DNA from: Treponema sp.
GTDB lineage: Bacteria; Spirochaetota; Spirochaetia; Treponematales; Treponemataceae
Length of the DNA: 44,108 nt
Assembly: GCA_017961705.1 (NCBI GenBank)
Contig: JAGCWT010000026.1
Span: 1 to 44,108, forward strand
Direction of reading: 5' to 3'
Shown: one piece after another, positions 1 to 6,812 of the stretch
Layout: the number at the start of each line of letters is the position of its first letter
Numbering within the stretch: position 1 is the stretch's first letter
The notes under the pieces: generated by a model
Told to the model about the DNA's origin: nothing
Seen by the model: the letters and a program-made list of their open reading frames with translations, nothing else
Database searches by the model: none
Position numbers and translations under genes: made by a program

Positions 1-39
1 AGACTTGTCCTTAATAACAACCGTCTGCTCATCGTACAT
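1..39 (-). CDS. 5' end of a paralogue of the next gene (partial)
   Basis: Only the first 13 codons lie in the window; the gene runs off the left edge. They read MYDEQTVVIKDKS and are preceded by AGGAGG five bases before the ATG, so the start is well supported. The neighbour at 71-442 begins MNREEHVVIKDKT, with VVIKDK at the same residue positions (7-12), so the two are probably tandem paralogues. The gap between them is 31 bases and both are on the same strand, which suggests one operon. Function is unknown. Confidence 0.6.
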   Translation of the reverse strand, partial: MYDEQTVVIKDKS

Positions 40-70
40 ACGCACCTCCTTAACAGTTTGTCTGTTTTTG

Positions 71-442
71 TTACATTGGCTTTACATAAATAAGCATATA
101 ATCACCAAAAAGCGCACCAAAGCCAAAGAAAAATATACAAAAGAATATAAGCCACAAGATAAAAGCACGGCGCTTAAGCGTTTTATATGGCATAAAGCCT
201 AAGGGGTTTGTCATATAATTAGCAAATAAGTCTGTAGCTTTTCTGTCAACACGCAACTTGTCATAGTCATTCATTTGCTCATAACAAGTCAAAAACTTCT
301 TGAACACAGGAAGCTTAGCAGCTGTTTTGTTTTGATGATAATACCGGTATATCATAAGCCGCGCCTTAACATCTGCAAGTTCGTTAACTGCTATGTCTGT
401 GAATGTCTTGTCCTTGATTACAACATGCTCTTCTCTATTCAT
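71..442 (-). CDS. small protein with C-terminal membrane segment, tandem paralogue
   Basis: This encodes 123 residues and I do not recognise the family. The start is the ATG at 442 because GGAGG lies six bases upstream; a longer frame to 469 lacks such a site. The N-terminal part is charged and soluble. Near residues 90-115 is one strongly hydrophobic, Phe-rich segment (ILWLIFFCIFFFGFGALFG), so the protein is probably anchored by its C-terminus with the bulk in the cytoplasm. It overlaps the 54-residue gene upstream by eight bases, which indicates translational coupling. Its first residues match the truncated gene at the left edge, showing a tandem duplication. The cluster looks accessory, but the mobile origin is inference. 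Confidence 0.65.
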   Translation of the reverse strand: MNREEHVVIKDKTFTDIAVNELADVKARLMIYRYYHQNKTAAKLPVFKKFLTCYEQMNDYDKLRVDRKATDLFANYMTNPLGFMPYKTLKRRAFILWLIFFCIFFFGFGALFGDYMLIYVKPM

Positions 443-599
443 CCTGGCCTCCGCTTGAAAGAGATTCAAGTTCTTCTCTTGCCTTAGCTGTTCTTAGGAG
501 CCCGCCAAAAATAGCCCAGCTTATTAACCAAGCCATAAAACTACTGCCTAAAAACAACAGGATTAAAAGAATGACAGTATCAACATCAGTTACTATCAT
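435..599 (-). CDS. 54-residue single-pass membrane protein
   Basis: A short frame starts with ATG at 599 behind AAAGGAGG (seven-base spacing), one of the best ribosome sites in the window. The product starts MIVTDVDTVILLILLFLGSS and has a hydrophobic stretch over about residues 9-35, then a charged tail rich in Arg, Glu and Gly. It probably sits in the inner membrane with the tail in the cytoplasm. Its stop overlaps the next start by eight bases and it begins 40 bases after the sigma-like gene, so it belongs to the same operon. No family recognised. Small size is the main reason for doubt. Confidence 0.6.
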   Translation of the reverse strand: MIVTDVDTVILLILLFLGSSFMAWLISWAIFGGLLRTAKAREELESLSSGGQDE

Positions 600-639
600 A
601 CCCTTGCCTCCTTTGCTTTCTTGCGCGAACTGCCACGCC

Positions 640-1047
640 TTAGTGCTTTTCCCTAAGCAGCCTTAGAGCCTTTACTTCCATAATGCGCACTTCTTTGCGG
701 GTAAGCCCAAGCGCATCTGCCACATCCCCTGCCTTATGACAGCCATTTCCGTCAAGCCCAAAGCGCATAACAAGAACTTCTTGCTCAATCGGTTCAAGCG
801 CATCAAGTACGCACCTTAAGTTTTTTTGCAGAACCTCAAAATTGCCAATACTTGTAAGTCCCAGGGCCTTTTCTTCAATCTTGCGGATTTCCTCATGCGA
901 AAGCCTAAAGCGCTCCCCCACTTCATCCATCGTGTGGCTGCCATTCCCGTCAAGACCAAAACGCATAACAAGAACCTCGCGCTCGCTCTCCGTAACCTCG
1001 CCAAGCACACCCTTCAAATGCCTCTGAACAATCTCGTACATACCCAT
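640..1047 (-). CDS. protein of two tandem sigma-70 region-4 units
   Basis: The 135-residue product consists of two copies of a sigma-70 region-4-like helix-turn-helix (about residues 4-62 and 70-132). Each carries EVLVMRFGLDGNG (24-36 and 90-102), followed by a helix-turn-helix ending RKIEEKAL or RIMEVKAL, close to the RpoD region 4 pattern (MRFG...EVG...R..IR.IE.KAL). There is no region 2, so it cannot open promoters alone as a sigma factor. The start at 1047 is chosen for its GGAGG five bases upstream; a second ATG follows two codons later. It heads the operon running to the left edge and is probably its DNA-binding regulator. The DNA of the two units is also similar, pointing to internal duplication. 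Confidence 0.75.
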   Translation of the reverse strand: MGMYEIVQRHLKGVLGEVTESEREVLVMRFGLDGNGSHTMDEVGERFRLSHEEIRKIEEKALGLTSIGNFEVLQKNLRCVLDALEPIEQEVLVMRFGLDGNGCHKAGDVADALGLTRKEVRIMEVKALRLLREKH

Positions 1048-1178
1048 ATAAACCTCCCTGTCTGCTATATATAAGAGTGCATCTCCCGCAAAAGTTGACA
1101 CCCTCTCTTACGTTATACAATATAAAACACACCCATTCCCAATGCACGGGAATGAAAAAATATTTTTCTTTTTTTTCT

Positions 1179-1284
1179 TGGACCAGCTTTTATCTGCTAA
1201 CCCGCTTTCCAGGGTTCCGGCATTCGCCTCCATTCCTCCCTTCGGTCGGAACGGCTGCCGCCGCCCTTCCAATCGGGGGTAGGC
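1179..1284 (+). repeat. composite intergenic repeat, copy A (degenerate)
   Basis: It reads, in order, TTGGACCAG, CTAACCCG, AGGGTTCCGGCATTCGCCTCCATT and GGGGGTAGGC (abbreviated), the same order of blocks as the better copies near 16891, 27892 and 38279. Several blocks are mutated, including the first (GGACGG has become GGACCAG). It fills the gap between the two minus-strand operons at the left end. The rest of this gap (1048-1442) holds no gene that I can support. Confidence 0.5.
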
Positions 1285-1347
1285 TTTTTTTTGCGGAAGA
1301 GTAGGTGTGTTTTGCTAAGTAGTGGTGGAATGTTTGTTTAAAAATGG

Positions 1348-1375
1348 GTCATTGCCATGCAAGACACGGCAATCT
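1348..1375 (+). repeat. GTCATT-hairpin-AATCT element, copy 1
   Basis: GTCATT and AATCT flank a short inverted repeat (ATTGCC at 1351-1356 and GGCAAT at 1368-1373 with an 11-base loop). The same flanks with different paired stems occur at 6296 and 32441. It lies downstream of the 230-residue gene, where it could also act as a weak transcript end. Confidence 0.45.
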
Positions 1376-1442
1376 TTGAGAATAAAACAAATTCTGTGTT
1401 TTTAGATTCCTACGGATGCTAAACTGGGGGGCGTACAAACTC

Positions 1443-2135
1443 CTACGAATTAAGCGTCTCGTTAGCCCATTTAAGGAGATGTGGACCAACAGTTATTCCT
1501 TCTTTCTCTATAATATCAAGAAGTTCCTTTGCAGCTTCCTTAGCTTTCTTTGCTTTAATAATTTCTGGTGGTACTCCTAATAATAGTATGTCAACCAAAT
1601 CAATATACTCATCAAAATCACCATCTGGAAATACTTTGTCTATGATGGCCTTTTTTAATTTTACGGAAACATTTAAACGTTCCTTTTCTTCTTCAGATAT
1701 GATATTTGTTCGTTTGCATAATGATTCAATGTAATAATAATCTATGCCTTCAATAGTTTGCTTGTAAACACGGTTTCCTTCCCATGCCCAATAATCAATC
1801 ATTTTTTCAAATTCGTTTACATCAATGCCTTTTTGCTCTAATGTTAATTTTGTTACGGATTGTCCAACTTCTGGTTCGTCACCAAAAGCCTTATAAAAAA
1901 TAACTTCATCAGGGTATCCCAATTTGTTAGAACACAGGTTTCGTAAAAAAACTTTTAATTCAGGTGAAAGAATTTTATTTATACATTCCATTGCACTTTC
2001 ATGTAGTTTTTCTCGTACCTCGATATGCTTTTCATAAAAAAAACAATCACCCCATTCGTCCAATAGTTCGTCATACTTGTTAAGTTTTTTATCTAATTCA
2101 TCTTTGTATTTTTTTACAATATCATCTTTGTCCAT
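1443..2135 (-). CDS. unknown 230-residue partner of YoeB-like toxin
   Basis: I do not recognise the family. The product is acidic to neutral, rich in Lys and Glu, and looks mostly helical; no signal peptide, membrane segment or clear helix-turn-helix is visible. It starts 20 bases after the toxin gene stop, with AGAGG upstream of the ATG, so the two are very likely co-transcribed. Known YoeB toxins are paired with a small YefM antitoxin encoded upstream; here nothing like YefM is visible on either side, and this larger protein takes the second place. It may be the antitoxin, an unrelated passenger, or a third component. The region is AT-rich compared with the housekeeping genes, consistent with transfer. 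Confidence 0.7.
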   Translation of the reverse strand: MDKDDIVKKYKDELDKKLNKYDELLDEWGDCFFYEKHIEVREKLHESAMECINKILSPELKVFLRNLCSNKLGYPDEVIFYKAFGDEPEVGQSVTKLTLEQKGIDVNEFEKMIDYWAWEGNRVYKQTIEGIDYYYIESLCKRTNIISEEEKERLNVSVKLKKAIIDKVFPDGDFDEYIDLVDILLLGVPPEIIKAKKAKEAAKELLDIIEKEGITVGPHLLKWANETLNS

Positions 2136-2155
2136 CTTCTATTACCTCTTGTTTT

Positions 2156-2485
2156 TTAGTTTGTTATAGAAAGCATACTAACAAGTTTTTCCTTTTGCGT
2201 TTGGCCTTTGTAATGCTCTTTGCAGCCTATTATTACGGTATTCACGTCTCCAGTTTTTTCATTTTTCTGATATTGATAAATCAGGCGATTCTTATCATCT
2301 ATTCGTCGTGAATAATTTCCTTTGTAATTACCTTTTAGGGCTTCTGGTTTGCCTATCCCATTCAGAGGCCCGTCTCGTTGTATTGATGTAATAAGGTTAT
2401 TTATTTTTTCATATTTTGATTTGTCTTCTTTAAGCCAGCTTGTATATTCTTCGAAGCCCTTCATGTTAAATATTGTGTATTTCAT
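2156..2485 (-). CDS. YoeB-like mRNA interferase toxin (RelE superfamily)
   Basis: YoeB toxins cleave mRNA at the ribosomal A site. The 109-residue product follows the YoeB pattern: KINNLI near residue 27, GKPEALKGN in the middle, YSRRIDDKNRLIY, and CKEHY near the end. These hold the expected catalytic Glu, Arg and His of the family. It is longer than the usual 84-90 residues because of about 18 extra residues after the catalytic His. Start chosen by GGAG five bases upstream. The gene comes first in its operon, the reverse of yefM-yoeB order. All key residues appear intact, so activity is plausible. Confidence 0.88.
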   Translation of the reverse strand: MKYTIFNMKGFEEYTSWLKEDKSKYEKINNLITSIQRDGPLNGIGKPEALKGNYKGNYSRRIDDKNRLIYQYQKNEKTGDVNTVIIGCKEHYKGQTQKEKLVSMLSITN

Positions 2486-2619
2486 ATAATCTCCAGCTTG
2501 CTTATAATATTTAGGATTTCAAATCTCAAAAAACATCTACTTATAATTATAAACCATAGCTTATTGCTTTTCAACTTTGCCGCCCTAATCGAACAAAAAA
2601 TGGATGGCCGCCAACTCCC

Positions 2620-2648
2620 TTGAAGAAAAGTCTCTGATTTGCTAAAAT
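2620..2648 (+). promoter_or_regulatory. promoter of ychJ-like gene, predicted leaderless
   Basis: TTGAAG (2620-2625) and TAAAAT (2643-2648) are 17 bases apart. The -10 box ends eight bases before the ATG at 2657, so transcription should begin at or next to the start codon. No Shine-Dalgarno sequence is seen. Confidence 0.6.
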
Positions 2649-2656
2649 GGCGCATT

Positions 2657-3184
2657 ATGAGTGAAACAGAAGTAAAAGAAGTAAAATCATCTGATCCCTG
2701 CCCATGCTGCAGCGGAAAGAAATATTCAGAGTGTTGTGAAGGTCTCCTTAACGGAACAAAAGAAGCGGCTACTGCAGAAGAGTTGATGAGGGCCCGCTAT
2801 TCAGCATACGTTGTGCATAACATTGACTTTATTGTTAATACGGTTGAACGCGGTGAAAAGATTGCGGAGATAGACCGCAAGGCTACGGAAGACTGGAGCA
2901 ACAAGAGTACATGGCACGGTCTTAAGATTCTTCGCACAGAAAAAGGTGGCGCGGAAGATACAGAAGGCGTAGTAGAATTTGAAGCGGTTTACACACAGAA
3001 GGGTATCCGCGACGTTCACCACGAAGTTGCAGGCTTTAGAAAGATAGACGGCAAGTGGCTCTACAGCGAAGGCCTCCTCCGCCCAACAACAGTAGTCCGC
3101 GAAGGCCGCAAAATCGGCAGAAACGAACCCTGCCCATGTGGTAGCGGAAAGAAATATAAAAATTGTTGCGGAAAAAATGCGTAG
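2657..3184 (+). CDS. YchJ-family protein with two SEC-C motifs
   Basis: The 175-residue product has an N-terminal SEC-C zinc motif ([14 protein letters not shown]), a central NTF2-like region of the YchJ/UPF0225 type ([50 protein letters not shown]), and a C-terminal SEC-C motif ([17 protein letters not shown]). SEC-C motifs bind zinc and often mediate protein contacts, as in SecA; the exact role of YchJ proteins is not known. The start at 2657 (MSETEV) is preferred over the upstream in-frame ATG because it sits eight bases behind a good -10 box. It is followed on the same strand by rlmB. Confidence 0.88.
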   Translation: MSETEVKEVKSSDPCPCCSGKKYSECCEGLLNGTKEAATAEELMRARYSAYVVHNIDFIVNTVERGEKIAEIDRKATEDWSNKSTWHGLKILRTEKGGAEDTEGVVEFEAVYTQKGIRDVHHEVAGFRKIDGKWLYSEGLLRPTTVVREGRKIGRNEPCPCGSGKKYKNCCGKNA

Positions 3185-3265
3185 CATTTTTGGAGCAACA
3201 ATTTTGTAAAATGTTGCGACCGACGGGAGCAACTCCCGATGGCGGAAAAAATGCGTAGCAATTTT
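3168..3265 (+). repeat. 19-bp direct repeat with hairpins between ychJ-like gene and rlmB
   Basis: GCGGAAAAAATGCGTAGCA occurs at the end of the ychJ-like gene and again just before rlmB, about 74 bases apart. Between the copies are two small hairpins: GCAAC-AATTTT pairing with AAAAT-GTTGC (about 3192-3214), and GGGAG-CAA-CTCCC. This looks like a short local duplication that copied the gene end. Confidence 0.55.
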
Positions 3266-3275
3266 CTAAAAACTA

Positions 3276-4046
3276 ATGTCTAACATATACACAGGCTTTC
3301 ATGCCGTAGAAGAAAGGGTTCGCCGCTATGCTCAGGAAAAGAGCGGTGGCCAGCCCTCCCTCTTTTACAGCAAGGCCGGACCAAGAATTAAGAAAATCCT
3401 CTCGCTGGCAAAAGAAGCCCAAATTCCATGCAGCCAGGTTTCGGAAGAAGAGCTTGACGCAATGGTTCAGAGCCTTCCGCAATTGGCACAGGACCACCGC
3501 GGAATTGTGCTTAGCGTTCAGGGCGAAAAGGCCAAGGCCAACAACTTGGTTCAGCTTGACCAGTGGCTTTCTTCCGTTCCAGAATCTGCAACCGTCGTAA
3601 TCCTTGACAGCGTAACAGACCCCCACAATGTTGGAGCAATATTGCGTTCCTGCGACCAGTTTGGTGCCTCCCTTCTGATTCTTCCCGAACGCAGGGGAAT
3701 GAATGACGTTCAGAACAACGAGATTGTGGCACGTTCAAGCGCGGGTGCAAGCGCATGGGTAAACACGGCCGTTGTTTCCAACCTGGTAAGGGCCACGGAG
3801 CAGCTAAAAGAAGCAGGCTTTTGGATTTACGGGGCTGATGCTGGCGGAGAGCCTTTGCAGGACATTGCCTTTGCAAAAAGAACCTGCTTTGTGATGGGCA
3901 GCGAGGGCAGCGGAATAAGCCGTCTCTTGGGCGAACAATGCGACTCCGTTGTTTCCATACCAACTTGCGGAAAAATAGACAGCCTTAACGTGTCCGTGGC
4001 AGCCGGAGTCCTTCTGTATGAACGCTACCGCCAGTCCATTTCCTAA
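3276..4046 (+). CDS. rlmB: 23S rRNA (guanosine-2'-O)-methyltransferase, TrmH/SpoU family
   Basis: RlmB-type enzymes use S-adenosylmethionine to methylate a ribose in 23S rRNA. The 256-residue product begins with the typical IYTGFHAVEER, a short substrate-binding domain to about residue 95, then the knotted SpoU domain. SpoU motifs are clear: ILDSVTDPHNVGAILRSCDQFGA (motif 1 with the catalytic Asn and Arg; abbreviated core HNVGAILRS), VMGSEGSGIS (motif 2) and IPTCGKIDSLNVSVAAGV (motif 3). No strong ribosome site precedes the ATG; it may be read from the ychJ-like transcript. Substrate specificity among SpoU enzymes cannot be fixed from sequence alone, so TrmH of another position is the alternative. 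Confidence 0.88.
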   Translation: MSNIYTGFHAVEERVRRYAQEKSGGQPSLFYSKAGPRIKKILSLAKEAQIPCSQVSEEELDAMVQSLPQLAQDHRGIVLSVQGEKAKANNLVQLDQWLSSVPESATVVILDSVTDPHNVGAILRSCDQFGASLLILPERRGMNDVQNNEIVARSSAGASAWVNTAVVSNLVRATEQLKEAGFWIYGADAGGEPLQDIAFAKRTCFVMGSEGSGISRLLGEQCDSVVSIPTCGKIDSLNVSVAAGVLLYERYRQSIS

Positions 4047-4106
4047 ATATTACAAAAAATTATATCGATTTTGCTAAAGTTTTTAAATTTTTGTATCTGA
4101 ATTATA

Positions 4107-4135
4107 TTCACAAATACCTTTATATATGCTAAAAT
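4107..4135 (+). promoter_or_regulatory. promoter in the rlmB-GH95 gap
   Basis: TTCACA (4107-4112) and TAAAAT (4130-4135) have a 17-base spacer. The predicted start is near 4142, only about 60 bases before a strong terminator. Confidence 0.5.
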
Positions 4136-4141
4136 AAACAA

Positions 4142-4205
4142 TCTCCTTATCAAATATTTATCTTTAGCCGGTGCGGTCATGGGTGGGCGTGCCGGCATTT
4201 TTTTT
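4142..4205 (+). ncRNA. candidate small RNA of about 65 nt
   Basis: A promoter with 17-base spacing is followed after roughly 25 unstructured, AU-rich bases by a strong terminator hairpin and a run of T. No open reading frame of useful length lies between. The simplest alternative is that only the terminator matters, serving rlmB. No known RNA family is recognised. Confidence 0.35.
4167..4205 (+). terminator. Rho-independent terminator after rlmB
   Basis: GCCGGTGCG (4167-4175) pairs with the stretch 4188-4196 ending GCCGGC, with wobble pairs in the middle, followed by eight T (4198-4205). Confidence 0.75.
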
Positions 4206-4271
4206 AGTGGGAATATTTTTGTTTTTATGATAGAATGAATTCAACTATAGAAAACGTTCCAGAGGATATCA

Positions 4272-6281
4272 ATGAAAACAATCTGCAGTAAATCTCCCGC
4301 ACAGAATTGGGACCAGGCTTTTCCTGTAGGAAATGGTAGGCTTGGAGCAATGGTCTGGGGAAATCCCGCGCACGAAGTAATTCAGCTTAATGAAGAGTCT
4401 ATTTGGTCGTCCTCCTTTATTGACCGCAACAACCCCAGCTGCCGGAAGTCCCTGCAAAAGATAAATGCCTTTGTAAAAGAAGGGCGCAATGCAGAAGTGC
4501 AGGATTTGATTCACAGCTGTTTTAACCCAATTGTAAAGAACCACGCAATGTACCAGACTGCCGGAGAATTCCACATAGATTTTTTTCTTGCGGAAGGTGC
4601 AGTTCCCTACAGCGAATGTTCCGGCTACAAGCGTTCCCTGGACTTTGAGACCGGGGTTGCAAACACAACTTTTACTTCGGAAAGCCCCCTGCCAAGCACG
4701 GCAATTTTTAGCGGAGGAAGAAGGGGCAGCAGCATTGAATACTACCGCGATGTTTTTGTAAGCCAGACCCAGGACGTAGTTATAATTCACATTGGGGCTT
4801 CCACTCCAAAGAGCATCCACCTTAGGGCCAACTTTGACCGGGGAAATTTTGTTAGCAAGGCAATTGCCCTGGCAGACGATACAATAGCCCTTCAGGACAC
4901 ACACGGAATTCCATTTACGCTTATGGCAACCGCTGTTTGTTCAGGCGGAAGGGTAAAGACTTCTGGTGCAAACCTAATCGTTGATTCTGCTGATGAAGTT
5001 GTTATCTACATAGACGTTCAGAGTGCCTGGCGCAAGGGCAGCTACAGCATGAAAAAGGGCAATGTCCATTCCTCCCAAAATTCGCTTGCAACTTGGTCTT
5101 CTGATTTTGCGCTAAAAAAACTTTGCTTTGCATCATCCTGCGAATATTCAGATTCATATAAGGAACATGTTTCTGAATTTTCTGAGCTTTTCAACCAGGA
5201 AAAACTTACCCTTGATTCTGCGGAAGAAAGCAGTGTATTTATAGAAGATATTTTGTCCAAGAGCATGGAAAAATCTTCTTTTGCAAATGAGTTGTTCTGG
5301 AACTGGTGCCGCTACCTGCACGTTTCTTCTTTAAAAAAGAATGAAGTTCCGGGGCCTGGCTACTGGGGACTTTGGAACAATAGCTTTGATTCTGAGCAGG
5401 GAAGGGCAGGGGTTTCCCTTGATTCCTTGAACTTTGCAATGGGGCAGGAGTTGCCATCCGCTTTGCTAAAGAGAATCTACAAGAACGGAAAAAAGACAGC
5501 CCGCGTAATGTTTGGCATGGAAGGTTTTGCCGCTTTTGACAGCACGGACTTGTGGGGAGACAGCGCACCTTTGGCAGACGGCAAGAAGGAAAGCATAGTG
5601 CCTCTTGGCGGAATAAAAATTGCCACCTTTATACGGGATTGCTATGAGCGCACTCTGGATGCAAAATTTTTGCGCAAGAATTTTTATGTAATAAAGTCTG
5701 CCTGTGAATTTTTTGCTGATTTTTTGAGCAGGGATTTTGTCCTTTCTGATGAAGAAAAAAATCTTATTGCAAAACTCTTTGACTGCGCAATAAGCTGCTG
5801 CACTTACCTTAAGCTTGAAGAAAAAAAATCTGATGCGGGAAAGTGGAAGGCCTTGCGTGACTCTCTTTCTGCTTTGCCAGCTGATGACGGAGCAAAGGTT
5901 TCCAAGCAAAAAAAGTCAAAGGAATTTCCGGCTGTTTTTGAAAAAGAATTTTCCCCCTTGTTCTTTGCGGGAAAATGCCTATACCAAATGAACAGCGGTG
6001 TTGTTCAGAGTGAATATAAGGACGGAGTGCTGCAGATAGAACTCTTGCCCGGACTTTCTTCTGCATGGAAGAACGGACGCTTGGAAGGGGTAAGGGTAAA
6101 GGGCAACCTTACGCTGAACATTGAATGGAAGGACGGAAACCTTAAGTCTGCGGATTTAACGGCCGTGCCAGCAAGCCGCCATGCAGAAAGCGTCTGTGTT
6201 ACCTACAAGGGCAAGTCTTACGAAGCAGCCTTCAGCGAAAATTCTTTGGACATACTGAACGTTCTTCCTACGACTATTTGA
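4272..6281 (+). CDS. GH95-like protein, probably catalytically inactive
   Basis: The start of this 669-residue protein is typical of GH95 alpha-L-fucosidases (WDQAFPVGNGRLGAMVWG, then VIQLNEESIWSS). The middle also aligns (GYWGLWNN, NGKKTARVMFGMEGFAAF, STDLWGDSAP), and the end matches the family C-terminal domain (IELLPGLSSAWKNGRLEGVRVKG). However, the family motif around ININTEMNYW reads GVSLDSLNFA, so the two asparagines needed for water activation are lost, and the HRHxSHL and DGNFG segments that normally lie before the C-terminal domain are absent. The usual length is 750-800. No signal peptide is visible, so it should be cytoplasmic. Start supported by AGAGG upstream. It could be a binding or regulatory protein, or a decaying gene; the frame is fully open. 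Confidence 0.75.
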   Translation: MKTICSKSPAQNWDQAFPVGNGRLGAMVWGNPAHEVIQLNEESIWSSSFIDRNNPSCRKSLQKINAFVKEGRNAEVQDLIHSCFNPIVKNHAMYQTAGEFHIDFFLAEGAVPYSECSGYKRSLDFETGVANTTFTSESPLPSTAIFSGGRRGSSIEYYRDVFVSQTQDVVIIHIGASTPKSIHLRANFDRGNFVSKAIALADDTIALQDTHGIPFTLMATAVCSGGRVKTSGANLIVDSADEVVIYIDVQSAWRKGSYSMKKGNVHSSQNSLATWSSDFALKKLCFASSCEYSDSYKEHVSEFSELFNQEKLTLDSAEESSVFIEDILSKSMEKSSFANELFWNWCRYLHVSSLKKNEVPGPGYWGLWNNSFDSEQGRAGVSLDSLNFAMGQELPSALLKRIYKNGKKTARVMFGMEGFAAFDSTDLWGDSAPLADGKKESIVPLGGIKIATFIRDCYERTLDAKFLRKNFYVIKSACEFFADFLSRDFVLSDEEKNLIAKLFDCAISCCTYLKLEEKKSDAGKWKALRDSLSALPADDGAKVSKQKKSKEFPAVFEKEFSPLFFAGKCLYQMNSGVVQSEYKDGVLQIELLPGLSSAWKNGRLEGVRVKGNLTLNIEWKDGNLKSADLTAVPASRHAESVCVTYKGKSYEAAFSENSLDILNVLPTTI

Positions 6282-6295
6282 GCAGGGAACTATGC

Positions 6296-6404
6296 GTCAT
6301 TCCGGGGCCGACCCGGAATCTGTGAAAGATGAAGATTGGGGGTGGACAGACCCTGAATCAAGTTCAGGGTGACGGTTCTTCGTTAAGGTGACGGTTCTTC
6401 GTTA
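6296..6404 (+). repeat. GTCATT-hairpin element, copy 2, plus 19-base tandem repeat
   Basis: GTCATTCCGGG-GCCGA-CCCGGAATCT is a hairpin with the same flanks as at 1348 and 32441. It is followed by CCCTGAA-TCAAG-TTCAGGG and then by GGTGACGGTTCTTCGTTA given twice (6368-6385, 6387-6404; period 19). The 531-base gap 6282-6812 holds no gene that I can support, only these and the next repeats. Confidence 0.6.
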
Positions 6405-6415
6405 GTCGGGGGCGG

Positions 6416-6539
6416 TGGTCGCAGGCTGCGCTTGCTCTCCGAGTTACTTCGTAACTCGCGCATTTTATTGCTAACACATACCAATATTGGGGCGTTGGTC
6501 GCAAGCTGCGCTTGCTACCGAGTTTTCTGCGAAAACTCG
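6416..6539 (+). repeat. pair of related elements with different hairpins
   Basis: Two units share GGTCGCA-(G/A)-GCTGCGCTTGCT and then CCGAGTT. In the first the hairpin is CGAGTTAC-TTC-GTAACTCG (6440-6458); in the second CGAGTTTTC-TGC-GAAAACTCG (6519-6539). Flanks are kept while the stem differs on both arms, so pairing is maintained. A further hairpin, TGCGGGC...GCCCGCA, lies near 6580-6603. Confidence 0.6.
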
Positions 6540-6687
6540 CAGTTTAAGATGCAACCATCTGTATAGAAATTAGCAGGCGTTGCGGGCGGCGTTTGAGCCC
6601 GCAGAGGGGGTAGCGGAAGACACGACAAAGTGGAGCAAATGGTGGAAGTGGCTTGGTTTAAAAACAGGTACTTTGTTGCGTTACAGC

Positions 6688-6713
6688 CCCTGAGACAAGC
6701 TCAGGGTGACGGT
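6688..6713 (+). repeat. CCCTGA hairpin with TGACGGTT tail
   Basis: CCCTGA (6688-6693) pairs with TCAGGG (6701-6706) and is followed by TGACGGTT, the same tail as in the copies near 6370 and 32509. It is a partial member of the same small repeat family. Confidence 0.5.
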
Positions 6714-6812
6714 TGTTTGCTTTTAAATTTTTGCCACTTGCGGCATTTGCGGAACGACTCGTGGCTGGAGCGAGGGGGAGACTTACCCCTCCTAAAGCAA
6801 AAGAATTATTTT

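Noticed and set aside
4269-4904. 211-codon open frame on the minus strand under the GH95-like gene.
   Set aside because: It is fully antisense to a longer gene with clear family matches and has no ribosome site or recognisable protein.
6282-6812. Repeated hairpins considered as a CRISPR array.
   Set aside because: Repeat units differ in length and sequence, there are no regular spacers, and no cas gene is in the window.
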